DNA from: Silene latifolia
Taxonomy: Eukaryota; Streptophyta; Magnoliopsida; Caryophyllales; Caryophyllaceae
DNA: 64,000 nucleotides
Direction: 5' to 3'
NCBI RefSeq assembly: GCF_048544455.1
Contig: NC_133536.1
Location: forward strand, 166,952,825-167,016,824
Every line of letters begins with the position of its first letter. Within the stretch, counting starts at the first letter, position 1. Shown here piece after piece: positions 22,906 to 33,596 of the stretch. The position numbers were made by a program, and so were the translations under genes. The notes under the pieces were generated by a model that saw only the letters and a program-made list of their open reading frames with translations, was not told where the DNA came from and did not search any database.

Positions 22906-23305
22906 GAATATTAATAAGAGAGAGGGTGGACGTAGACCTTTAGAGAGTAGGTCGAACCACAATAAAAATCTCGTGTCTCGTGCCTTCTTTTGTTTTGGTT
23001 ATTTTCATTTCTCGTTTTATTTTATTCCCTTTTGACTCACGCGCAGTTATAACAGTATAGAACAACTCTGATTGTTTGAACAGTTTTCGTGACTGTTCAT
23101 TTCGCCTGTATACTGTTTTATTACCGAACGTTGACAAGTTATTCGCTTTAATTTTAAAAAAAGTACTTTATTCACCCCTCTCCCTCTTAAGTACCGGATC
23201 GATAAACTCAACACCTTGCTTTTCCATAGGCTAATAGTGAATATAATATCATTGGACACCACGAAAGTGAGTCACTTAACCTATATTTTTGGGACTTATT
23301 GCGGG
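22906..23305 (+). repeat. Second, partial copy of copia-3 LTR end plus internal start
   Basis: Direct repeat of 21088-21500, beginning GAATATTAATAAGAGAGAGG at 22906 and remaining similar through ATATTTTTGGGACTT. It includes the LTR end (CTCAACA at 23213) and the following internal bases, so it is not simply a 3' LTR. Confidence 0.9.
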
Positions 23306-23769
23306 TTGTGTGTGTCTGATTCAAAAAGACACGCAAAGATTTGGGCATGGGATCCACAGGAGGGCCTTACACACCCGCACTTCTCTCGTAAGTCGTAACA
23401 ATCAAACAAAGAGGCTCCTTTGCTCAAGACTTGAGCAAAACACTATATGAAGCATCTAGAGTATGATGTTGAATGATTTTAAACCTTACGGTCAAACACT
23501 TCGGTATTTCACTTTAAAAACATCATTTATGTGAAATTGTATGTTTTAGTTATTATTTTGTAAATGAGTTCTTAACTATATCCTCATTTGAAAAAGTCCC
23601 CATGCGAAACACAATGATATGTCATATAGTAATTTTCAATCCTACTCACTATAACAAATATACGTGTAATAAGTTCAATTCACACTCAAATAACATTTAT
23701 AAACACAACAAGAAATCAATGAAATATTACCGAGGGCAACAAAAACATGTTGCCACAAATGTTTTTCGA
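23306..23769. other. Unassigned spacer, nothing recognised
   Basis: A/T-rich with no open frame of note. Lies between copia-3 and the truncated 5' LTR of copia-4. Confidence 0.4.
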
Positions 23770-23990
23770 GACTGAGTCTTGGCAGCTCCAAAACCTCGTC
23801 AATAGTAAGTTCCTATTCTTCCTCCTGGTTCCTCTATGTTTGTTAATCTTAGTCAAATGTATCCCTTACTTGTAGCATGTATCTAGGAGTAGTTAGCATC
23901 CTACTTTCTGATCTTCCTTTGTATAAATATATGGTCTTTGCGAATGTCAATCATCAATGCAAATTATATCAAACACTTCCATTTTCTACA
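23770..23990 (+). repeat. copia-4 5' LTR (5'-truncated)
   Basis: Matches 27200-27417 (AGCTCCAAAACC ... TTTCTACA) with scattered differences. PBS TGGTATCACGAGTC follows at 23991-24004. Confidence 0.85.
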
Positions 23991-24113
23991 TGGTATCACG
24001 AGTCTAATCGATCCTCACGACGATCAACTCGCAAATCGAATCTCTTGTGAGCTCCGAATTCTATATATGACTACTCGGTTTTTTTCCTTCTTCACCAATC
24101 CAAACTCTCTCAT

Positions 24114-27100
24114 GGCTGCCCAACTCAAACTGACCAATGATGCTGAACCAAACTCACACTCACCCTCTTCAATTTTTCGAATTGTATCCAACTCAAGGAT
24201 ATGATGACCTTCCGACAATGGCATTTTCAGATCCATGCTATCATGAATGGCCTCCAGATATTCTTGTATCTTGATGGCACTAACCCACCACCTCCAAAAA
24301 CCAACACTAAAGAACACGTGGCCCCTACCACTGCCCCCAGTACTGTCGTGGCTAACCTCGCTTACTCGACTTGGTATCGCCAAGATCAGCTTGTTCTTGG
24401 TGCCCTTACTGGTACGCTTTGCTCTCCTATTGTTGGACTCATTGTCAATGATACGACGTCTCATGAAGCGTGGTCCACTCACATCTGTACCTTTGCCAAT
24501 TTCTCTCGTGGTCATTGCCTACAAATCAAAGATCGTCTCAAAAATATTTCGCACACTGACGATATGTCCATCACTGATTACGTAATGTCAATTAAGGCCT
24601 GTACAGATGAGTGAGATGACCTTGCACAACTTCAGCATCCCATGGATGTTGATGACATAACCAATAAGATCCTCAACGGCCTTAATTAAGACAAATACCG
24701 CTCTGTCATTGACGTTGTTCGTGCTAGAGACACTCCGATATCATTTGAGTCTCTTCACAAAAAGCTTATTCAACATGAATTACGTATCAAGCATACCCCT
24801 GTTGCCACCACTTTCTCCCCGTCAGCCAATGCCGCCAATTATCGACCTAACTACCAGAATCATTCCAATTACTTGCCTTGATATAACAACAATCAATCCC
24901 GCCCTGCTTACACACCCAAACCAACCTCCAACATTCTTTCTACTGGCACCCAACCCGCCTATAAAAACCCTTACAAAGGCCATTGTCACTTTTGTGATGC
25001 GGTTGCTCACGTTGCCTCTGATTGTGACGATCTGAAAACACTCTATCCAGACATCGTCTTTACCACACGCCAACCATGAGGTCCACGACCCCAAGCCCAT
25101 ACCGCTGCTGCATCGGCCACTGCTCCACCACGCTCTTGGGTGGTTGACGGTGGCGCGTCTCACCATATTACTGATGACCTCAACAAATTGTCTCTTCATT
25201 CGCCTTATCAGGGTCTAGACAATCTTTATATTGGTGATGGCGCTCCGCTTCAAATAACACAAAGTGCCTATCAATGCATTGATCCGCTTACTTCTCGTGT
25301 TTATACATCCCGACATGTTCGGTTTATTGATGATCAATTTCCATATCCTACCCTTCTCAAACTCTCTTATCCTCCTGACACTATGACATCTATTGCCTAG
25401 TGTTCTCTATCCGTTTCCGTTCTACACGAGTCTACCCCCTACTCCTCCTCCTTTCCTTCCACCTCGCCTAACTTGTCCTCTGCCCGTGACCCCTCTGTCA
25501 CTAGTCCTGCTACCACTTCCTCCTCTTCCTATGACACCCCTACCACGGTTGTATCCTCCTCTCCTGTCACAAATCCTATGGCCACCATCGCTATTCGTCT
25601 CCATAATACCTGCCTTTCCAACAATATTCACAAACCGAATCCCAAATATGCCAAGATATCATCCTTACCCACAACCTATGCTACCCCTAACACAGTGAAA
25701 CAATCCCTCCTTGACCCACTTTGGCGGGTTTCTATACAAGAAGAATTTGAGGCTTTTATTCGCAATTCGACTTTGTCCCTTGTTCCTCCTCATCAAGCAC
25801 AAAATATTATTGGTTGTAAGTGGGTTTTTTTTTGTCTCAAGTATAATCCTTATGTTAGTCTTAAGCAGCACAAAACCCGTCTTATTGCTAAAGGCTTCCA
25901 TCAACGACCCGGTTTTGATTATTCCGAAACCTTTAGTCTCGTCATCAAGCCTACGACTATCCGTCTTATTCTTTCTCTTTCTATTACTCACGGGTGGTTT
26001 CTTCGTCAAATTGATATCAATAATGCCTTTCTCCAAGGGACGTTAACCGAGTTCGTGTGTATGGTTCAGCCACCTGAATTTGCAAATTCTGACACACCAA
26101 ATCATGTTTGTAAATTAACTAAAGCTGTATAAAGTTTAAAACAAGCTCCTCGAGCTTAATATACTGAGCTTAAAAATTATTTTTTAGCCTATGGTTTTCG
26201 TAATTCAATTTCGGAGTCATCTTTATTTATCTTTGAATGCACTGACCTCCGCTTGTTTGCTCTTATATACGTTGATGACATTATAATTACAGGTCCAAAT
26301 CCAGATGATGTTGCTATTTCGTGCTATTTCAGGACGTTTTCACTTGAAGATTTGGGGCCATTATCTTATTTCCTCGGAATGGAAGTTACTCCTACCTCCA
26401 CGGGTTTGCATCTAAATCAGACGAAGTATATTTCTGATATTCTCACTCGTTATAATATGTTTGATTGCTCTCCGTCTACTACTCCAATGTTGTCTCATTC
26501 ACCCTTGGTTCGTGAAAATGCTCTTCCTATTCAGGATGAGAGTACCTATCGGGCAATAGTCGGTAGCTTACAATACTTATCTTTAACTCGACCTAATATT
26601 GCATTCCCGGTCATTAAACTTGCCCAGTTTCTCCAACACCCGACTGCTACTCACTGGTGTGCCTTAAAACGCCTGCTTCCATATCTTAATGGCACTCTCC
26701 ATCATGGTATTCACTTGCTCAAAAATGCTCCATTCAACCTTCATGCTTATTGTGACGCGGATTTGGAAGGTGATAAAAATGATTATGTATCTACGACCGA
26801 ATACATTTTTTTTATTGGGCAAAATCCTATATCTAAGTCATCGAGAAAGCAACGTGCTTCGTCACGATCATCTACCGAGGCCGAATTTCGTGCAATAGCA
26901 GATACAACCTCAAAACTGCTTTGGTATAAATCTCTCCTTTCTGAAATTGGCCTCAAGCTACCTTCATCTCCAACTATTTTTTGTGGCAATTTGGGAGCGA
27001 CTAATTACTCGGCCAATCCAATATTTCACTCCCGAATGAAACATCCTGCCCATGATCAACTTGCAGACACAATCACGAAGCCATTGTCGAAGCCGCGATT

Positions 27101-27168
27101 TACGCTGCTAGCTTCCAAGATTTTCCTTAATTTTCGACCGTCCATCTTGCGGGAGTGTGTTAAGGATT
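24114..27168 (+). pseudogene. copia-4 gag-pol remnant lacking integrase
   Basis: Gag starts at 24114 (MAAQLKLTNDAEPNSH), shifts frame at about 24200, and carries further stops at 24612, 24687, 24880 and 25077. Zinc knuckle is CHFCDAVAHVASDC and protease WVVDGGASHHIT, with the catalytic Ser-Gly context altered to DGGA. At about 25258 the sequence jumps from GDGAPLQITQ to SAYQCIDPLTSRV, which in copia-2 lie about 1 kb apart, so GAG-pre-integrase and the whole integrase are deleted. Reverse transcriptase (QIDINNAFLQGTL, YVDDIIITG) has stops near 26130 and 26158. RNase H motif STEAEFRAIADTT is present. About 75 bp (MKH then directly DQLAD) are missing near 27045. Confidence 0.92.
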
Positions 27169-27417
27169 GAAAATATAGTGACGGTATTATGAAGTCAAGT
27201 CAATGTGTGGTAGCTCCAAAACCCAGTCAATAGTCAGTTCCTATTCTTCGTCCTGGTTCCTCTATGTTTGTTTTCTTTGTCAAATGTATCCCTTACTTGT
27301 AACATGTATCTAGGAGTAGTTAGCATCCTACTTTCTGATCTTCCTTTGTATAATTAGATGGTCTTTGCAAATGTAAATCATTATTGCAAATTATATCAAA
27401 CACTTTCATTCTCTACA
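27158..27417 (+). repeat. copia-4 3' LTR
   Basis: TGTTAAGG start preceded by purine-rich TTGCGGGAG; ends TTCTCTACA. Its body (TCCTATTCTTC...GTTCCTCTATG, CTTTGTATAA) matches the 5' copy. Confidence 0.88.
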
Positions 27418-27955
27418 AAAAAATCCTTCACAAAATAAAAATTTATGTAGCAAAATATGTTGTAATTGTTAAAGATAAAACAAATGATACACAAAATTAA
27501 TCAACAATATCCTAATCTCATAACTTTGATATATATATATCAGTTATGTAATAATTCTCTTGTAATCATATACCTATGGTTGTGCTCATAGTCTCATGTA
27601 ACTTAAGGCTTAAGCAATATTGTATAGGATGATTTTATATCACATTTGTATAAATACCCATATATGCACTCATGTAATTTACACATAATAATACAATACT
27701 TTTTTTTTTACATATTATCTGGATATCAATCGATTATAATACTACTTCTTGTCACTACCATCAACCTTTTTGACATTCCCATGGCTACATCTAACGCCCT
27801 TGTTCCCAACTCCAATGAAACCACGAAACCCCTCTTCTCCATTCACTTTCCCAGATGCACAAAACTCACCTCCAAAACATACCGAGCATGGCAATTTTAG
27901 ATTACTCGCCTTCTCCAAGGCTACGACCTTTTCTCTTACCTCGATGTCACCTGCA
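27418..27955 (+). pseudogene. copia-5: LTR-like end and gag stub, joined to a foreign fragment
   Basis: 27600-27714 looks like the R/U5 end of a copia LTR (TATAAATACCC, then an AATACAATAC-type end). A degraded PBS-like CTGGATATCAATCG follows at about 27719. Gag opens at 27781 (MATSNALVPNSNETTK, then SKTYRAWQF, a TAG stop at 27898-27900, then ITRLLQGYDLFSYLDVT). The W-x-F ... LLQGYDLFSYLDG pattern is copia gag. Similarity ends at about 27955, where antisense plant-mobile-domain sequence begins. 27418-27600 is A/T-rich and unassigned. Confidence 0.65.
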
Positions 27956-28620
27956 CTCCACATCATCGGCTCCTCTCTACATGTCAGATCCGCGATCATG
28001 CCGTAGTCCTCCAAAGTGACGCCGATCTCTCCAAAAGTCATATGAAAAGTCGAGGTCGTGTCCCAAAACCGATCAAGAAAGGCTCGAATCAGGCAAAGGT
28101 TGGCCCGAATATTCCTTTCCTTGATCTTTCTCCAAGCCCGCACCAAGATGCCGAAAGCTCCCTGCTCGATGATGGCCCGCTCCTCCTCCATCAGCTTCTC
28201 AAAAGCGTCCATCATCATCGTGTAGCTGAAAAAGGACCTCATGTGCCCCGCCTCCTGCATCAATTCAAGAGAAAGTTTTCTTAAGCATATCAAATGAACA
28301 AACAAGAAGTAAATGAATAAAAGAAATGATAAATGGAAGGCTCACCATACTCCTTGCCGTCCTGTACAACAAGTGGCTCTCTGCTGCCCAAATAAGATGT
28401 CGGCCATCCATTTCTTAGCCCACTCTACGCTCCTGCGAGCTGGTGGTCGCCTCGTCCCAGGTTGGCCCTCTGTGGGACCTCCTCCCTCTCCTCTAAGTCC
28501 TCCTCCATCGCCTGAACGGTAGAAGGCTCAACGTCAACGTCAGTCTCTCTGAAGTCTCTCCCCGACATATAAGGGATATCCTCTGCAATCAAAGCGATGT
28601 GAAGCGATAATAGAAGCATT
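27955..28620 (-). pseudogene. Plant mobile domain (PMD, MAIN-like) gene fragment
   Basis: On the minus strand, 28305-27955 reads AFEKLMEEERAIIEQGAFG, NIRANLCLIRAFLDRFWDTT, STFHMTFGEIGVTLEDYGMI, ADL. The pattern of a helix, then LxxAFLDRF-W, TFHMxFGEIxVTLEDxxMI is the plant mobile domain (PF10536), found in MAIL/MAIN nuclear proteins and in transposons. An upstream part (28619-28330) contains an acidic stretch (AMEEDLEEREEVPQ) and ARRSVEWAKKWMADILF, perhaps a preceding exon with a donor near 28335. The C-terminal portion is lost at the join to the copia-5 gag stub. Origin from a host gene or from a PMD-carrying transposon cannot be told. Confidence 0.7.
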
Positions 28621-29542
28621 TTCGAGCATCTTTTCGAGCATTTCGAGCATAAAAATGGCGTTTCTGGCCATCTTTGGCCACGCTTTGCAAAGTCTAACCA
28701 CTCATGTGGTAAGATGGGTCAAGAATAGTTCAAGTCTAAGCCTAGTTGCGGGTTTGAGCCAAAAATTCAGCAGCATTTGGCAACAATATCAATTATGCCA
28801 TATAAAAGTGTCCCGGAGGAGCTGTCACAAATAAAAAATACGACATGATAGCAAGTTTACCCATTACTCAAGGGTTCCATAATACCAAGTTTCATAAAAA
28901 ATGTGTTAGTATAGGGCTATTTTCGAAGGGTTTTACTGTTCAGGAAAGAAACCGTCACATTTCGCCCTCAAATCCTTAATACTCAACGAAAATTAGAAAG
29001 GGATATATGGTTGTATTCCTAACATTGTCAATTATGTATTTCTAATGTTAATTTTACGAGGCAAATCCATTTGAGGCAAAAGCCCAAAATTTTCGAGTAT
29101 ATGGGTATTAAGAACCCTAATTTTTCGACCTAAAATCAAGCTAAAATGCGAATTAAATCAAGTGCAAGACACATAACTTGATTAGTCATGATTTATGACA
29201 TGATTTGATCAAGTTTTTGACGGAATTTGGTTGGGTTTTGATAAAGGAATGAAGGATTTGTGCTTTTAAAATGAAAATAAAACACGACTAAAAGTCGGGT
29301 TTTTACCCAGACAGGGACGAGCTCGGGAAAGGACGCAGCACTAGCTGCGCCTCTTCCAAAGGTCGCAGCTCTTGCTGCACCTTTTCCTCAGCAGGTTTCC
29401 TTCAAAATTCGTTAAAAATCGTTATAAGTTTGTTATTTGTGGGCCCAGGCTTTGTGCGCCTCTTCCTCAACATATGGCTCCATTTTGGCGTTCAATTCGT
29501 CCAGATCAGCATTTTCTTCAACAAATTATAAGACAACCAGGA
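28621..29542. other. Unassigned region with short GCAGCT/GCTGC repeats
   Basis: No gene seen. At 29335-29390 two near-copies of GCAGC-N4-GCTGC-R-CCTYTTCC sit next to each other (at 29335 and 29362), with a third partial copy (TGCGCCTCTTCCTC) near 29455. 28621-28652 has three TTCGAGCAT repeats. The remainder is A/T-rich. Confidence 0.4.
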
Positions 29543-29722
29543 CATTTTATTCCCTTCAACGGCGCTAATGACGTGTCGTTGTCGATACATTTTATTCTTT
29601 TCAGTGGCGCTAATGGCGTGTCGTTGTCGATACATTTTCTTCTCTTCAACGGCGCTAATGGCGTGTCATTGTCGATACCTTTTATTCTCTTCAGCGATGC
29701 TAATGGCGCACCGTTGTCAATC
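29543..29722. repeat. 45-bp minisatellite, four units, open on both strands
   Basis: Units start CATTTTATTC-like at 29543, 29588, 29633 and 29678, exactly 45 bp apart, each ending GTCGTTGTCGATA-like. On the plus strand they translate as 15-residue repeats of the form HFILFSGANGVSLSI. The minus strand is also open (CIDNDTPLAPLKRIK). Because 45 is a multiple of three, open frames here can arise by amplification alone. Confidence 0.95.
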
Positions 29723-29984
29723 CCCATGAGAGTTTGATTGAGGACAGAGACAGGCAGATTCTCAAAGTCGTCAATTGTAATACCCCGTAATTTTATGATA
29801 TGAATATATATTAAGTTTTGTAATTCGAATAATTACGAATAAATAATAATAGAGTTAATGGTATTAGTAATAATAGATGCAGAATAAGACGATAAATACA
29901 AAATAAAGATAGCATTGTTTATAAGCATTGGGCCGTGTATTTGGTATACCCAAATACATGAGTCGGGTTGTTATTCTGAGATAC

Positions 29985-30203
<219 letters not shown>

Positions 30204-31800
30204 GAATTTGCCATAAAACAAGTTATCGAATAAGGAAAGGATTCTCATACCTTCTCCTATATAAGAAGACCACCCTAAAGCTATATTCTCCATAATTATA
30301 ACCTGAAAGTTTACATTAAAGAGAGAGAGGGAGATTAAGAAAGTATTGGTGACAGAATTAGCAAGCGTTAATTAATTCAAGGTAATAACTTCTATTCTCG
30401 TTTTTATTTTCTTATTAAGCTGAATGAACCGATCTTAAGATGCTTAGAAACTGACCCAAACCTTGACGGAATCAGACCAAACTTTGGGAAGTGGTACGTG
30501 GGATTGCAAACGTTGGTTTGGGTATGGTGGTGGTGTCAGGGAAGGCGTAGGGTGGTGGTGGCAGAAGGATCTTTGAGGGCTGTGGAGTTAGGTTTAAAAC
30601 AGGGGCGCAGTGGACTTCCACCCAATTTGGACCCATAAACGGACATGACTTGACCTGGGCTTGGGTGGGATGCGACCTAGGCTGTGAGACGACCACCGTG
30701 GTGGTGTCTTGGTGGTCGGAGTTGGTGGTTCGTGTGGTGTTTGGTCGGAAAACGCGAAAACAGGGGAAGGTTATGGGTTTGTGACTGCGGTTAATTAAGA
30801 CGATGTTTGTGGTGGTTCTGGGTGTGTCGAAGGGGAGTCAACACCATCACTGGAACCGCCATGAGCACGTGGTAGCAATGGTGGTGGCCAGTGGCGGCAT
30901 GGGGACCTGTGGTGGTCGTGGTTGTTGTGTTTAGTGTAGGTTGTGATGTCGGGTTGTGTGGGGAAGTGTGGTTGTGTCGTGGGTGTTTGGTGGTGGTTAT
31001 AGGACACAGTGGAGGTCAGTGATGTCTATAGTGTGGTGGTGGTTGTCGTAGTTAGTAGCTTGAACCCGGTGTTTGGATGTCGGGTTTTCGGTAATTGGTA
31101 ATATTCGTGGTTGTTGTAAGGACGTGAGTAAGTGAGTTTTAAGGTCCGGTTGGGCTGGTGGTTGGTGGTTGTCGGGATACGTCGCGGTGCGGGCTAGGAG
31201 GTGGCTGGCTGTCTGGTGTTGCTAGGTGGCCGGTGGTGTCGTGTATGGTGGGTGTAAGGGAATGGGGTGCACAGGATAAAAACCGTGTATGGGGTTGCGT
31301 GTTTAAGGTTGTTGCGTGGATGTGACATGGGTATTGGGTTTTGAATTGTTTATTTATTAAGATGGGTTTTGATTTGGGTAATCGGGTCTTGACTTTAATA
31401 AATTAATAAATGGGTTTTCGTATTATAATTAAAACGGGATTAATTATACGAAATTATAACTAACGTTATTAATTAGTTAATCCATTTATAATTAATGGAA
31501 TTATTTGAATATAGTATATAATAAGTAATTATTATTATTATTATTTGCATTAGGTGACGGTTTTATTAAGGAACTTTATTTGTTGATTGGATTGCATACT
31601 TGGGGTGCGCAATGGAAGTATTTGCTTGCCAGGTAGGATAACCTACTCAACTATATCTGTTTTCCCTGTTTAATACATGGATGTTATTGCAAAGATGATT
31701 GGTTTATGACTGCTTATTTAATTAAGTTAATTGAGTGATTAATATTGTTAGTTTTTGGAGTTGTGCATACTTTATACGATTATATTGTGGAATGGTTTAT

Positions 31801-31992
31801 GAGAATTGGACGGCCCGAGGCATAGTCTCTGGTGGATAATGTGAGTGGTTATTGGACTGCTCCAGGCTTAGTCTTTTGTGGATAATGCGTATGGTTATTG
31901 GACTGCCCCAGGCTTAGTCTCTGGTGCATAACGTGTGTGATTAATTGGAAGGCCCAAGGCTTAATCTCTGGTGGATAACGTGGACAGTTGCT
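31801..31992. repeat. 46-bp tandem repeat block in gypsy-1 LTR
   Basis: Units beginning ATTGGA at 31805, 31851, 31897 and 31944, each of the form ATTGGACTGCCCCAGGCTTA followed by GTCTCTGGTGGATAAYGTG. Period 46, 46 and 47 bp; units diverged by a few bases. Confidence 0.9.
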
Positions 31993-32191
31993 GTCGAGAT
32001 GTGACATGTGAACAGTTGAGATTGGAATTTTGACAGTTGTGATAGATTGGTTGTTTTAATGTATTTTATCCTACTCAGCCTCGTGGTTGACTGTGTATTT
32101 GTGAACACCTGTGATGAACCATAATGGGGAGCATATTTGATAGGTACTAAAGATTAGCTGACTTGGGAGCATTGGGACGTGAGCTTGACTT

Positions 32192-32460
32192 CACTAGTAC
32201 AAAAAATCCTATTGACATCGCCTTAGTTACATCATTTCTTAATAAAAATGATGTAATCTTTCATAATGGAGTTATTAACATTGGTTTAAAAATCAAAATG
32301 ATGTTATTTATATTATATTAACATAGGTTATATGAAAACCGATGTTAATATATTGGCATTACATCAGTTTTCTTAAAACGGAGGTCATAACCGTTGACAA
32401 TTATTTTAAGGGTCTTTAAAATACATCGGTTGAAACCGATGTCACTAAAACGAGTCCTTC
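32192..32460 (+). repeat. 5' terminus and subterminal repeats of CACTA-C
   Basis: After CACTAGTACAAAAAATCC come repeated units of the type AAACCGATGTTA, ACATCGGTTGAAACCGATGT and AATGATGTAA in both orientations. The core ACATCGGTT differs from the ACAACGGTT core of CACTA-A and -B, so a different binding protein is expected. Confidence 0.8.
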
Positions 32461-33596
32461 ATGCGACAAACACGTAATACTATCTACAGGCCTTTCAGTT
32501 ACCCCATAATTCCCACGCAAAACCCTTCCTCCACGAAAAAACCTTTGCTTCCCACATAAATCCACGCACCCGTCATCGTCGCCTCCTCTTTATCCGGCCA
32601 CCACAATCCTTATCTACCCGTCGTCACGCACACCTGCCGACCCCTCAATCAATTTCCTACTTTGACCCCGTATGATCTATTAATCACGTATGCCTGCATC
32701 CAAATTTTTCTTATTGTTTCTCCAATTATTTTGCAATTACATATGCTGTAGTGAATTATATGTGATAACTATTTGGTTACTTGTGTAATATGTGAAATCA
32801 ATCTGAAGTTATTTGCGATTTTTAGAATTCAATATAGCGATTTAGGGCTCTGGTACTCCTGTTAATTGTTACGGAGTAATACCGTCTTATGCTACAATTA
32901 ACACCGTCTTATGCTACTGCTGATGAAAACAATAATTTCCGATTGTTAGAATTCATTCCCTTGTTGTTACTGACAACATACTTGTTGTTGTTGCCGTGTG
33001 AAACTAGTTCTATGTATTTTGGGATTGATGCTCGTTTTTAGTGTTCATCCCCGCCAGTTTGTTAATGGTTCTGGTGTTTTTACAAGTCGGATAAGATATG
33101 CAGCTTTATGTTTGATTACTAGTACAAGTCGCCAGTATAATCTTGTGTCTATGCAATTGATTGATTAAATTAGTTGCTCAAGGGGCGGTAGTGATGCATA
33201 TTGATGAAAAGCTCTAGAGTTCAATTGTAACAGTCATTCCTGAGTTCCGTACGCAAAACCGACTTTTTAAAGAATCTTGAGTGTATGATAGTTCTAACCT
33301 GCATTTTCCAAAACAGTGCCAGACCAAATTGTGATTAATGTATAGATAGCGAGAATAATATCACCATCCTCTTCTAATGAACTTTCAAGACATCTCAAAG
33401 GGAGTGAGGTGTAGCAAAAATAATCGAGGAGAAAACTGATTACCTATTCTTAGGTATCAATATTTCTATTTACTTTTTCTGAATTGTAATCTTTTTGCCT
33501 TGCACCATCAGTTAGCAACCTTAAACATGTATATATAGCAGATTGTAATCTAACTAAGCCAAAATAAGATCGACCGACAGAAACACACCGGTTCAC
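32461..33596 (+). other. CACTA-C leader region, no gene assigned
   Basis: 32500-32660 is C-rich and resembles a plant 5' untranslated leader (CCCTTCCTCCACG...). 32660-33590 is A/T-rich and intron-like. No conserved frame seen on either strand. It may hold the transposase promoter and a long leader intron. Confidence 0.35.

Larger units (their letters stand above)
20412..23305 (+). mobile_element. copia-3: scrambled Tork/SIRE-like Ty1/copia remnant
   Basis: An LTR of about 1 kb (20412-21408), then a pol fragment from the gag end to the integrase C-terminus (21540-22905), then directly a second copy of the last 300 bp of the LTR plus about 90 bp of internal sequence (22906-23305). No PBS follows either LTR copy, and gag, reverse transcriptase and RNase H are missing. 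The LTR end (TTCACCCCCTCC...CTTAAGTACCGG) and the protease motif W-Y-L-D-G-G-C-S-R-H-M-T-G are typical of Tork/SIRE lineages. Confidence 0.8.
23770..27417 (+). mobile_element. copia-4: decayed Ale/Retrofit-type copia with internal deletions
   Basis: A close relative of copia-2: same PBS, same gag start region and colinear pol, but with a different LTR sequence. The 3' LTR is 27158-27417 (TGTTAAGG...CTCTACA). The 5' LTR copy is recognisable only from about 23770 to 23990, its first ~45 bp being unmatched. The coding part lacks the integrase and a piece of RNase H. No target duplication could be established because the 5' LTR edge is unclear. Confidence 0.88.

Noticed and set aside
29518..29727. 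Minus-strand 15-residue repeat protein
   Set aside because: Shadow of the 45-bp minisatellite; no start context or other support.
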